From: Fimbriimonadaceae bacterium
Lineage (GTDB): Bacteria; Armatimonadota; Fimbriimonadia; Fimbriimonadales; Fimbriimonadaceae
DNA length: 5,595 nt
NCBI GenBank assembly: GCA_019454665.1
Contig: JACFNW010000119.1
Coordinates: 1-5,595 of the forward strand
Reading direction: 5' to 3'
Shown: positions 1 to 5,595 of the stretch, in pieces
Numbering within the stretch: position 1 is the first letter of the stretch
How the letters are laid out: the number at the start of each line of letters is the position of its first letter
Position numbers and translations under genes: made by a program
The notes under the pieces: model-generated
The model's database searches: none
Told to the model about the DNA's origin: nothing
What the model saw: the letters and a program-made list of their open reading frames with translations, nothing else

Positions 1-72
1 CATGATTTCACCAAGTCGGACGGGCGACCACAACGAAGCCCCACAAGACTCCAACGAAAGGTAACGGTCAAC

Positions 73-669
73 ATGAACGGTCTCAACAAACTCGGTCTCT
101 CTCTCGGCGCTTTGGCTCTCGGTGTGGTGTTCGCTTCGGCTCAGCCGATGGGCGGTCGCGTCTTCACCTACGAAGTCACCTCCACGGTGGACATGGACGC
201 CAGCATGTCGGGCGCGGTCGTCCTCGACACCCCGACGGAACTCTCGGTCAAGCCCTACCTGTTCATCCACGGCACGCTCGGCACCGCTTGGGAAGTCGAA
301 GGCTGGGGCAACGGTCTGGACGGCAAGATTGACCAGATGTACTTCTACCACAACGAGACGCTGGCTCTGGACTTCCGCTTCTGGGACAACCTGCAGAAGG
401 TCAGCGGCACCACGACGGGCACCTACACGGTTCCCATGAAGGTCCGCGCCGCCGGCTTCAACGGCACGACGAACGGTCTGCTGTACGATTCGGGTCTCGT
501 TCCCGCTCCGGACATCAACCTGTTCATGGAAGCGGCGTTCCCCCTCTTCCCGGCGCTGTCCACCGATGGCTTCCTTCGGCTGGACCTGACTCGCGAAGTG
601 ACGCTCGATCCCGGCCACGGCCCTGGCTCGTACCGCAACGACGGTCAGATCGTGGTCGTCCGCTCGTAA
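73..669 (+). CDS. Secreted or exported protein of unknown function
   Basis: The 198-residue protein begins with a typical Sec signal peptide: a short basic N-terminus (Lys6), a hydrophobic core at about residues 7-20 and an Ala-Ser-Ala cleavage motif at about 21-23, giving a mature chain starting at Gln24. The mature part is rich in Thr, Val, Gly and aromatic residues in alternating patterns, suggesting a mostly beta structure. It has no cysteine, no second membrane segment, no recognisable catalytic motif and no sorting signal at its C-terminus. I do not recognise the family. The ATG is supported by the signal peptide and by a weak purine stretch (GAAAGG, ending at 61) 11 nt upstream. Codon use is GC-rich like its neighbours, with many third-position C. 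It is probably monocistronic, because a strong terminator follows the TAA stop and the next gene is a tRNA. Being a real gene is fairly sure; any function would be a guess. Confidence 0.82.
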   Translation: MNGLNKLGLSLGALALGVVFASAQPMGGRVFTYEVTSTVDMDASMSGAVVLDTPTELSVKPYLFIHGTLGTAWEVEGWGNGLDGKIDQMYFYHNETLALDFRFWDNLQKVSGTTTGTYTVPMKVRAAGFNGTTNGLLYDSGLVPAPDINLFMEAAFPLFPALSTDGFLRLDLTREVTLDPGHGPGSYRNDGQIVVVRS

Positions 670-680
670 CCCTCGATAAC

Positions 681-695
681 CTCCTCCTCCTCCTG
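681..695. repeat. Short CTC/CCT trinucleotide run
   Basis: About five tandem CTC/TCC units lie between the stop codon of the secreted-protein gene and the terminator hairpin. On the minus strand it reads as repeated GGAGGA, which mimics a Shine-Dalgarno sequence, but no minus-strand gene starts nearby. It is most likely a simple-sequence spacer with no evident function. Confidence 0.5.
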
Positions 696-707
696 CTCTC
701 CCAGATC

Positions 708-733
708 GGCCGCCCCTCGGGGCGGCCCTTCTT
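708..733 (+). terminator. Rho-independent terminator after the secreted-protein gene
   Basis: A perfect GC-only inverted repeat, GGCCGCCCC at 708-716 with GGGGCGGCC at 719-727, would form an 8-bp stem with a 4-nt loop. It is followed by the pyrimidine tract CTTCTT. It sits 39 nt after the TAA stop. The T tract is short and interrupted, but the stem is very stable. On the opposite strand there is no T run, so it works best in the plus direction. Confidence 0.8.
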
Positions 734-756
734 GCGTTGGGGCCGGGCGTCATAAT
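728..756 (+). promoter_or_regulatory. Possible sigma-70-type promoter for the tRNA-Leu gene
   Basis: CATAAT at 751-756 matches five of six bases of the -10 consensus TATAAT and stands out in GC-rich DNA. It ends 13 nt before the first tRNA base, so transcription would start about 6 to 8 nt upstream of the mature 5' end. The -35 element is poor: TTCTTG (729-734) lies 16 nt upstream of the -10 box and CTTCTT (728-733) lies 17 nt upstream. Either would overlap the T tract of the preceding terminator. The -10 box is reasonable; the -35 assignment is uncertain. Confidence 0.45.
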
Positions 757-769
757 GAGGCCCCCCCTC

Positions 770-854
<85 letters not shown>

Positions 855-882
855 GGTCCTTTCCGTTGGGCCGGACCGCGGA

Positions 883-2136
883 CTACGGGAAGATGCCGCG
901 CGTGATCGTCGCGTCGGCCACGCGCTTGACCCCGATGATGTGGGCTGCGGTGCGCATCCCGACCTTGTGCTCGTCCATGGTGGCTTCCACAGCCTTGTAG
1001 GCGTAGCGCATGATCCGTTCGAGTTTGTTGTTGACCTCGCCCTCTTCCCAGAAGAAGTTCTGCAGGTCCTGAACCCACTCGAAGTAGCTCACCACGACGC
1101 CGCCGGCGTTGGCCAGGATGTCCGGCACGGCCAGGATGCCGCGATCGTCGAGGATCTGGTCGGCCTCGGGCGTGGTAGGGCCGTTGGCGCCTTCGACGAT
1201 GAGCTTGGCCTTCACCGCGTGGGCGTTCTCGCCCGTGATCTGTGCGGCGATGGCAGCGGGAATGAGGATGTCGCAATCCAGCGCGAGCAGCTGCTCGTTG
1301 GTGATCTTGTCGCTATCCTTGTATTCCTGGATGCCGCCGTCTCGGCCGCTGTAGCGGTGGTAGAGTTCCTTGATCGGGAGCCCGTTGGGGTTGTAAATGG
1401 CGCCTCGGGCGTCGCTCACCCCGATGACCTTGGCTCCCGCCTCCTCAGCGAGCATGGCGGCCACCGAGCCCACGTTGCCAAAGCCTTGAACCACGACGCG
1501 CGAGTTCGCGAAGTCGAGTCCCACGCGTTTCGCCGCTTCGTGCGCGGCCACGATGACGCCTCGGCCCGTGGCTTCGTTGCGGCCTTCCGAGCCGCCGAGG
1601 GCGATCGGCTTGCCCGTGACCACGCCGGGCGTCGTGTAGCCCCGGATCATCGAATAGGTGTCCATGACCCAGGCCATCACCTGGGCGTTCGTGCCGATGT
1701 CGGGCGCGGGGATGTCGGACCGTTCTCCCACCATCGAGCTGATCTCGCTGGTGAACCGACGCGTCACCTTCTCGAGTTCGCGCTTCGAGTACTTCTTGGT
1801 GTTGATGCGGACCGAGCCCTTGGCGCCGCCGTAGGGAATGTTCACCACGGCGCACTTCCACGTCATCCACATGGCCAAAGCCGTCGTTTCGTCCAGGTCC
1901 ACGTCGTGGTGGAACCGGATGCCGCCCTTCGTGGGTCCTCGGCTGGCGTTGTGCTGAACCCGGAAGCCCTCGAAACACTGCACCTGACCGTTGTCCAGCA
2001 CCACGGGGAAGTTGACGACCATTTGGGTCTTGGGCCGGGCGAGAACGGCGTGCAAGCCTTCGTCGAGGTCAAGGTGGAAGGCGGCGACGGCCAACTGTTG
2101 GCGCGCCATTTCGAGGACGTTCACATGCTTGCTCAT
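883..2136 (-). CDS. gdhA: Glutamate dehydrogenase, NAD(P)-dependent
   Basis: This 417-residue enzyme interconverts glutamate and 2-oxoglutarate plus ammonia in the cytoplasm. It has the full length and architecture of the small hexameric class typical of Thermotoga and Bacillus. The N-terminal substrate domain carries the GPTKGGIRF motif (Lys70), Lys94 in MTWKCA, the catalytic lysine motif GGAKGSV (Lys106) and the PAPDIGTN motif with the proton-relay Asp146. The Rossmann domain has GFGNVG at 218-223 and Asp242 after the second strand. GANGPTTPEA (317-326), Ser350 in VVVSYFEWVQ and the C-terminal TRGIFP are also conserved, so it appears complete and active. The cofactor (NAD or NADP) cannot be decided with certainty. 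The ATG lies 16 nt after the mreD stop and has no Shine-Dalgarno sequence; the pyrimidine-rich spacer suggests translation depends on coupling to mreD. It is the last gene of the remA-mreBCD cluster and the gene is convergent with tRNA-Leu. Confidence 0.97.
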   Translation of the reverse strand: MSKHVNVLEMARQQLAVAAFHLDLDEGLHAVLARPKTQMVVNFPVVLDNGQVQCFEGFRVQHNASRGPTKGGIRFHHDVDLDETTALAMWMTWKCAVVNIPYGGAKGSVRINTKKYSKRELEKVTRRFTSEISSMVGERSDIPAPDIGTNAQVMAWVMDTYSMIRGYTTPGVVTGKPIALGGSEGRNEATGRGVIVAAHEAAKRVGLDFANSRVVVQGFGNVGSVAAMLAEEAGAKVIGVSDARGAIYNPNGLPIKELYHRYSGRDGGIQEYKDSDKITNEQLLALDCDILIPAAIAAQITGENAHAVKAKLIVEGANGPTTPEADQILDDRGILAVPDILANAGGVVVSYFEWVQDLQNFFWEEGEVNNKLERIMRYAYKAVEATMDEHKVGMRTAAHIIGVKRVADATITRGIFP

Positions 2137-2152
2137 GGCGTTGAAGAGGGGT

Positions 2153-2623
2153 TCAAAGGGGGTCTTTGCGGACGGTCTTCCGGAGCAAAGCGTAGATGGG
2201 TAGCGCGATCACACCGTTGTACACCGCAACTCCTATTGTAGCCAAAAGGTAGGACCCGATCTGGGCAGGCGGGGCCATGAACATGAACACGACGCGCCCG
2301 AGCACCGTGAGCCCTACGGCGTGGATCAGGCACGTCACGGGCTCGAGTTTCTCGATCGAAGAGCCGGTCCAAGCCGCGATGAATCCTGCGATGGCGCGGC
2401 TCGCCGCGTATTGGGCCATGTTCGCTCCCGCCAAGCCGCCGTGCAACAGCCCCGCGAAGAACCCCACCACGGCTCCGCCGCTGCGACCGTACGCGAGCGC
2501 CAGCGGCGCGACGGCCGCCAGCAGGAAGTCTGGCGCGCACCCCAGAATCGCCAGGCGCTCCGAAGCGCCCTGCTGAAGCGCGGCGCCGCCCCAAAGCACG
2601 ACCAGCGCGATCCAGAACCTCAC
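2153..2623 (-). CDS. mreD: Rod shape-determining membrane protein MreD
   Basis: MreD is the small integral-membrane member of the elongasome and is thought to bind MreC. This 156-residue protein has the usual length and is almost entirely hydrophobic, with about five predicted membrane segments (about residues 3-17, 29-46, 50-65, 97-117 and 123-147) and a short basic C-terminal tail. The conserved Pro-Asp at 31-32 at the head of a membrane segment, followed by the glycine-rich GFFAGLLHGGLAG stretch, fits the MreD family, which is otherwise weakly conserved. It starts with GTG at 2623-2621, and that codon overlaps the mreC TGA stop as GTGA, a classic sign of translational coupling. A GGTGG stretch 7 to 8 nt upstream is a weak ribosome-binding site. 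The assignment rests on both membrane pattern and position after mreC. Confidence 0.9.
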   Translation of the reverse strand: MRFWIALVVLWGGAALQQGASERLAILGCAPDFLLAAVAPLALAYGRSGGAVVGFFAGLLHGGLAGANMAQYAASRAIAGFIAAWTGSSIEKLEPVTCLIHAVGLTVLGRVVFMFMAPPAQIGSYLLATIGVAVYNGVIALPIYALLRKTVRKDPL

Positions 2624-3513
2624 TTCAGCACCACCACCGAGCGGACGTTGCTCAGCCGAACGTGGGGAAACACGCGCACGCGGCGGATGCCGAACTGCTC
2701 GTCGTCCTCCACCTGGACGGCCTTGCCGATCGGCAGCCCCCGCGGGATGCGCTCCGAATAGCCCGAAGTCACCACCGGCTGGTCGAGTTCGATGGGCTGC
2801 GTAAGGTCCAGCAGTTGCAGGATCAAGACGTCTCGCCCTTCGCCCTTGGCGATCCCCTCCAGGGGCACCTCCCCCATCACGGCGGCGCCCACTTGGAACT
2901 GAGGCGACGAGATCAGGCGCACCTGACAGCGCTGCGCTTCCACCGAATGCACCACGCCGATCAGGCCCGCCGCAGTCAGAACGGGCTGGTCGGGTCGAAT
3001 GCCCTGATCGGATCCCACGCCCAGCGTCATGCGGTGTTCGTGGGGGTAGTAGCCGATGGCCACGGCGGTCACGGCTTCGCGACCGGGGATGGGCGGCAGG
3101 CCCATGAGAGCGCGCAGTTGCTCGATCTCGCTCTCCATGTCGCGGAGGCGGGCTTCGTACAGGCTCCAGGCTTGCTCTTGAGCCTTCACCCGCTCGTTCT
3201 CGGCGCGCAGGCCGCCTGCACGGAAGATGCCCTGGGTGAAGTCGCTGACGCCCTGCGAGACCGCGCCCACCGGACGTCCGATCAGGTCGCTCGCGGTTTG
3301 GACGCTCGACGTGACCGCATCCACCTGGCCCGCGTTGCGCGCGTTGGTTTGCGCGCGTCCCAACAGGACGGCGACGACGATCAGGGCGAACAGAGTCAGC
3401 CAGTCGCGCAGGGAGTGGGCTCTTACGTCCTCGATGACTTCTCCAGCATCTTGCGGATGGCTGGACTTTCGTGCATCGCCTCGACCACCTTGCCGGTGCC
3501 GATCGCCACGCAA
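2620..3513 (-). CDS. mreC: Rod shape-determining protein MreC; true start uncertain
   Basis: MreC is a bitopic membrane protein whose extracytoplasmic domain organises the cell-wall elongation machinery. Numbered from the TTG at 3513 (297 residues), it shows one membrane segment at about 37-52, a linker, a coiled coil at about 102-137 and the beta-barrel MreC domain from about 147 to the end. That domain carries the typical [23 protein letters not shown] pattern in two parts (166-177 and 178-188) and [25 protein letters not shown] motifs near 246-265. The TTG start would overlap mreB by 91 nt, has no ribosome-binding site, and gives an arginine-rich first 25 residues resembling out-of-frame mreB. 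The real start is therefore probably nearer the mreB stop. No ATG, GTG or TTG exists there in frame; possible non-standard starts are CTG (3411), GTA (3426) or ATC (3435), the last preceded by GGAG. mreD overlaps its stop by 4 nt. Confidence 0.93.
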   Translation of the reverse strand: MRGDRHRQGGRGDARKSSHPQDAGEVIEDVRAHSLRDWLTLFALIVVAVLLGRAQTNARNAGQVDAVTSSVQTASDLIGRPVGAVSQGVSDFTQGIFRAGGLRAENERVKAQEQAWSLYEARLRDMESEIEQLRALMGLPPIPGREAVTAVAIGYYPHEHRMTLGVGSDQGIRPDQPVLTAAGLIGVVHSVEAQRCQVRLISSPQFQVGAAVMGEVPLEGIAKGEGRDVLILQLLDLTQPIELDQPVVTSGYSERIPRGLPIGKAVQVEDDEQFGIRRVRVFPHVRLSNVRSVVVLK

Positions 3514-4469
3514 CTCATGGGGTCGTTGGCGATGTGGACGGGCATGCCGGTTTCGTGAGCGATGAGCCGATCCAGCTCTCGGAGTAGGGCGCCTCCGCCG
3601 GCCAACATGATGCCGAGATTCATCGCGTCGGCCGCCAACTCGGGCGGGGTCGCTTCCAACGTGAGTTTCACCGCTTCGACGATCGCGTTCAGCGGCTCGG
3701 CGATCGCCATGCGGATTTCGTCGCTGTAGATGATGGCGCTGCGCGGCAGGCCTGTGACCAGATCGCGGCCTTTGACCTCGACCGAGAGCTCTTGTTCGAG
3801 CGGCATGGCGCTGCCGATGGCGATCTTGGTGGATTCCGCGGTTCTGTCGCCGATGGCCAGGTTGTACGCGCGCCGGATGTACGAGGAAATCGCTTCGTCG
3901 AACTCGTCGCCTGCGACGCGGATGCTCCGGCTGTGCACGATGCCCGCGAGCGAGATCATGGCGACCTCGGTCGTGCCGCCGCCGATGTCCACGATCATCG
4001 AACCGACGGGCTCCTCGATGGGCAGTCCCGCGCCGATCGCGGCGGCCATCGGCTCCTCGACCACGAACGCTTGTGTCGCGCCTGCTTTGCGGGTCGCCTG
4101 CAAGACGGCCCGACGCTCGACTTCGGTCACGCCGGAGGGGATGCCGACCACCACCGATTGAAAGAAGATCGTGCGCCGCGAGACCTTGGCGATGAAATGC
4201 CGCAGCATCTTCTCGGTCTGGTCGTAGTCCGCGATCACGCCGTCCTTGAGCGGTCGAATGGCGACGATGTTCGCGGGCGTTCGGCCCAGCATGCGCTTGG
4301 CTTCTTCGCCGACGGCCAGCACTTCGCCGTTGTCTTTGTTCACCGCGACGACGCTGGGTTCGCGCAACAGCACGCCGTGGCCCCGGACGTGGACCAACGT
4401 GTTGGCCGTTCCGAGATCAATGCCGATGTCTCGGGTGAAAGGCTGCAGGAGGTTGCGCCACAGCGACAT
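3423..4469 (-). CDS. mreB: Cell shape-determining protein MreB (bacterial actin)
   Basis: MreB is an actin-like ATPase that polymerises on the inner membrane face and guides lateral wall synthesis. The 348-residue protein has the standard length. It contains the phosphate-1 motif [11 protein letters not shown] (14-24), the EEPMAAAIG segment with the presumed catalytic glutamate (138-146), the phosphate-2 motif DIGGGTTE (161-168) and the adenosine motif [11 protein letters not shown] (286-296). The N-terminus, with Trp4, Leu7, Leu8 and Phe11, could form the amphipathic membrane-binding helix. I chose the ATG at 4469 because it gives a normal N-terminus just 7 nt after the remA stop. The in-frame ATG at 4487 adds six residues, overlaps the end of remA, and has a better purine stretch (GGGGAG, 10 nt upstream), so it is a real alternative. 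A longer frame open to 4610 reads through remA and is not credible as protein. Confidence 0.98.
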   Translation of the reverse strand: MSLWRNLLQPFTRDIGIDLGTANTLVHVRGHGVLLREPSVVAVNKDNGEVLAVGEEAKRMLGRTPANIVAIRPLKDGVIADYDQTEKMLRHFIAKVSRRTIFFQSVVVGIPSGVTEVERRAVLQATRKAGATQAFVVEEPMAAAIGAGLPIEEPVGSMIVDIGGGTTEVAMISLAGIVHSRSIRVAGDEFDEAISSYIRRAYNLAIGDRTAESTKIAIGSAMPLEQELSVEVKGRDLVTGLPRSAIIYSDEIRMAIAEPLNAIVEAVKLTLEATPPELAADAMNLGIMLAGGGALLRELDRLIAHETGMPVHIANDPMSCVAIGTGKVVEAMHESPAIRKMLEKSSRT

Positions 4470-4476
4470 CTGGCCG

Positions 4477-4743
4477 CTACTCTTCATCGGCGACCAACTC
4501 CCCGGTGGACAGCCGCTTGGCCAGTGTTTCTTGCGAAATGGCGGACAGGATGACGCTCTCGCCCGTGGTGAACAGCACGCACTTCGTTCGCCGCCCCTGG
4601 GTGGCGTCAATGATCTTGCCGCTCTGGCGCAGCGTCTGGATGAGCCGACGCATCGGCGCGGAATCCGCGCTGACCAAAGCGACGATTCGGTCGGTCATCA
4701 CGTAGTTGTAGAAGCCGACGTTGAGAACGGGAGAGTTGGGCAT
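4477..4743 (-). CDS. remA: RemA-like DUF370 regulatory protein
   Basis: The 88-residue product closely resembles Bacillus RemA (DUF370), a small DNA-binding protein that forms ring-like oligomers and activates biofilm-matrix and osmoprotection genes. Family features visible here are the [10 protein letters not shown] start (6-15), [18 protein letters not shown] (18-35), the [14 protein letters not shown] segment (41-54) whose arginines correspond to the DNA-contacting loop, and [17 protein letters not shown] (62-78) near the end. The ATG at 4743 aligns with the family N-terminus; the frame continues upstream to 4842, but that extension is basic, unconserved-looking and overlaps the promoter region. 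No Shine-Dalgarno sequence precedes the ATG; instead an inverted repeat ends 7 nt upstream on the mRNA. It is the first gene of the mre cluster and ends 7 nt before mreB. Its targets in this organism are unknown; autoregulation of the operon is a reasonable guess. Confidence 0.93.
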   Translation of the reverse strand: MPNSPVLNVGFYNYVMTDRIVALVSADSAPMRRLIQTLRQSGKIIDATQGRRTKCVLFTTGESVILSAISQETLAKRLSTGELVADEE

Positions 4744-4750
4744 CGGTGAT

Positions 4751-4767
4751 CGTTGCGGCAGGCAACG
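4751..4767. promoter_or_regulatory. Perfect inverted repeat just upstream of remA
   Basis: CGTTGC (4751-4756) and GCAACG (4762-4767) form a perfect 6-bp dyad around a 5-nt centre. It lies 7 nt before the remA start codon, where a ribosome would sit. It could act as a DNA operator for a dimeric or ring-forming regulator, or as an mRNA hairpin limiting remA translation. No T run follows it, so it is not a terminator. The repeat is seen directly; the function is inferred. Confidence 0.45.
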
Positions 4768-4800
4768 CAATCTCCCAGTTTGGATGATCCGGCGACCTCG

Positions 4801-4840
4801 GCGCAACACTTGGGACCATTGTGCGGCGAACCCGCCGCGC
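4801..4840. promoter_or_regulatory. Overlapping inverted repeats in the remA/antiporter divergent region
   Basis: Two dyads share this stretch. GCGGCG (4823-4828) and CGCCGC (4833-4838) enclose AACC and can be extended by a G-T and a G-C pair to 4821-4840. GCGCAA (4801-4806) and TTGTGC (4819-4824) pair with one wobble across a 12-nt loop. The two structures are mutually exclusive because they share bases 4821-4824. They lie in the only space available for the promoters of both the remA operon and the antiporter. They may be operators or part of a structured leader, but GC-rich DNA produces such pairs easily. Confidence 0.3.
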
Positions 4841-4861
4841 ACCGGCGTCCGCCCTTTGAGT

Positions 4862-4867
4862 TAGACT
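4862..4867 (+). promoter_or_regulatory. Possible -10 element placed for a leaderless antiporter transcript
   Basis: TAGACT matches the TANNNT form of -10 element and ends 9 nt before the antiporter ATG at 4877. That spacing would put the transcription start at or next to the start codon, giving a leaderless mRNA. No convincing -35 box is present, and the upstream purines (AGGG, 4870-4873) are too close to the ATG for a normal Shine-Dalgarno site. The call is weak and based on position. Confidence 0.25.
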
Positions 4868-4876
4868 TCAGGGCGA

Positions 4877-5595
4877 ATGGACCACGGATGGGGCCTGTTG
4901 CTCGACCTTGTCTCCGTGCTGACCGGCGCGGTGGTCTTGGGCGTACTGTTGGAGCGCCTTCGGCAAAGCGCCGTCATCGGCTACATCCTGGCGGGCGTCA
5001 TTCTCGGGCCCAGCGCCTTGGGGCTGATTTCCGACCCCGCGCGGGTCGGCCTGATCGCGGAGGCGGGCGTCGCCCTTCTGCTGTTCACCATCGGGTTGGA
5101 GTTCTCGTTCGGCAAGCTCCGGGCGATGGGCTGGTCGGCCTTGGGCCCGGCCTTGTTCCAGATTCTGACGACTGGCTTGGTTGTCGCCGGGGTTTGCATC
5201 GCGATGGGCTTCGAGCCGGGGCCGGCGGTGGCTCTCGGCGCGATCATCGCCCTCAGCAGCACGGCCATCGTGATGCGCATCCTCAAGGACACGGGCGCGC
5301 TGGACGCCGTCCACGGCAGGGCCTCGGTGGGGGTGCTGCTGGTGCAGGATGCCGCGTTGGTGCCTCTCGTCTTGCTGTTTGCGTTCCTCTCGCCTGCCGG
5401 GGCACAGGTTTCTCAGGACTTTTCCCTCGCGAGGCTGGGGCTGGGCGTCGTCGTGGTGCTGGCCTCCTACATCGTGCTGACCCGGCTGGTTCCAAGGGCG
5501 TTTCTCTCGTCGGTCATGGGCCGCAACCGGGAGTTGCCCATCCTTCTGTCCATCCTGATCTGCATGGCGGCGGCCTACGTGGCGCATACGCTGGG
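4877..5595 (+). CDS. CPA2-family monovalent cation/proton antiporter, N-terminal part
   Basis: The 239 codons seen, cut by the window end, encode the first half of a membrane antiporter of the CPA2 family (KefB/KefC, NapA and relatives), which exchanges Na+ or K+ for protons. Visible family motifs are VIGYILAGVILGPSALGL (33-50), the AGVALLLFTIGLEFS helix (63-77), the ALSSTAIVMRILKDTG unwound-helix motif (125-140) and GVLLVQDAALVPLVL (152-166). Asp158 in the last is the position of the conserved ion-binding aspartate. About seven hydrophobic segments precede the cut. The missing part would contain the remaining helices and perhaps a C-terminal TrkA-N/KTN nucleotide-binding domain, which would distinguish KefB-like proteins from simpler antiporters. 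The ATG at 4877 gives a plausible short N-terminus before the first helix; there is no well-placed ribosome-binding site. It is divergent from the remA-mre operon and shares its intergenic region. Substrate ion is undetermined. Confidence 0.95.
   Translation, partial: MDHGWGLLLDLVSVLTGAVVLGVLLERLRQSAVIGYILAGVILGPSALGLISDPARVGLIAEAGVALLLFTIGLEFSFGKLRAMGWSALGPALFQILTTGLVVAGVCIAMGFEPGPAVALGAIIALSSTAIVMRILKDTGALDAVHGRASVGVLLVQDAALVPLVLLFAFLSPAGAQVSQDFSLARLGLGVVVVLASYIVLTRLVPRAFLSSVMGRNRELPILLSILICMAAAYVAHTL

Noticed and set aside
681..694. GGAGGAGGAGG on the minus strand as a strong Shine-Dalgarno site
   Set aside because: No minus-strand gene begins downstream of it; it is the complement of a simple CTC run between a gene and its terminator.
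940..2241. 433-codon open frame on the plus strand opposite gdhA and the end of mreD
   Set aside because: It is antisense to a highly conserved enzyme, its composition (many His, Val, Gly, Asp, Arg) is that of a codon-reversed shadow, and it has no recognisable domain. GC-rich DNA readily leaves such frames open.
2662..3558. 298-codon plus-strand open frame opposite mreC
   Set aside because: It is the antisense shadow of mreC, rich in His, Ala, Asp and Leu, without any motif.
3792..4553. 253-codon plus-strand open frame opposite mreB
   Set aside because: Antisense shadow of a strongly conserved gene; composition rich in Asp, His, Arg and Ala, with no family resemblance.
4470..4610. N-terminal extension of MreB to residue 395
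   Set aside because: The added residues are read out of frame through remA, are rich in Pro, Ser and Cys, and precede a normal MreB N-terminus.
4744..4842. 33-residue N-terminal extension of the RemA-like protein
   Set aside because: The family starts at the residue after the ATG at 4743; the extension is basic and unlike the family, and covers the likely promoter and dyads.
4868..5587. 239-codon open frame on the minus strand opposite the antiporter
   Set aside because: The product is almost all Gln, Arg, Asp, His and Pro, the typical reverse reading of hydrophobic membrane codons. The plus frame has clear CPA2 motifs.

Overview
This GC-rich bacterial window looks like ordinary chromosome and holds a complete cell-shape operon. 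No mobile element, CRISPR array, rRNA or obvious foreign DNA is visible. The proteins that can be recognised are a DUF370/RemA-type regulator, MreB, MreC, MreD, a hexameric-type glutamate dehydrogenase and a CPA2 cation/proton antiporter. RemA-family proteins together with MreBCD occur in several Gram-positive and deep-branching phyla. The GC-rich codon use, the weak or absent Shine-Dalgarno sequences and the otherwise unfamiliar secreted protein would fit a lineage such as Armatimonadota, but this is inference and not proven by the window.

Layout, left to right. Positions 73-669 (+) encode a small secreted protein of unknown function, followed by a strong intrinsic-terminator hairpin (708-733). 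A tRNA-Leu(UAG) gene with an encoded CCA end lies at 770-854 (+), with a possible -10 box just upstream. Five genes then run leftward on the minus strand, in transcription order: remA (4743-4477), mreB (4469-3423), mreC (ending 2620), mreD (2623-2153) and glutamate dehydrogenase (2136-883). They are separated by 7 to 16 nt or overlap, so they look like one operon. A 133-nt divergent intergenic region (4744-4876) holds two inverted repeats and a cluster of TTGCG/CGCAA words. To its right the first 239 codons of a CPA2 antiporter run off the window end (4877-5595, +).

How the genes fit together. MreB (actin-like filament), MreC (periplasmic or extracytoplasmic scaffold) and MreD (integral membrane partner) form the core of the elongasome, which positions lateral cell-wall synthesis. 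The usual distal partners (PBP2/mrdA, rodA) are not in this window; glutamate dehydrogenase takes the last position instead. It links 2-oxoglutarate and ammonia to glutamate, a precursor of peptidoglycan amino acids. The first gene is a small RemA-like protein, known in Bacillus as a DNA-binding regulator, so the operon may carry its own regulator.

The points most worth checking are the RemA-MreBCD-GDH linkage, the lack of a conventional start codon for mreC at the expected place, and the dyad-rich divergent promoter region. I found no clear evidence for a wholly new system.
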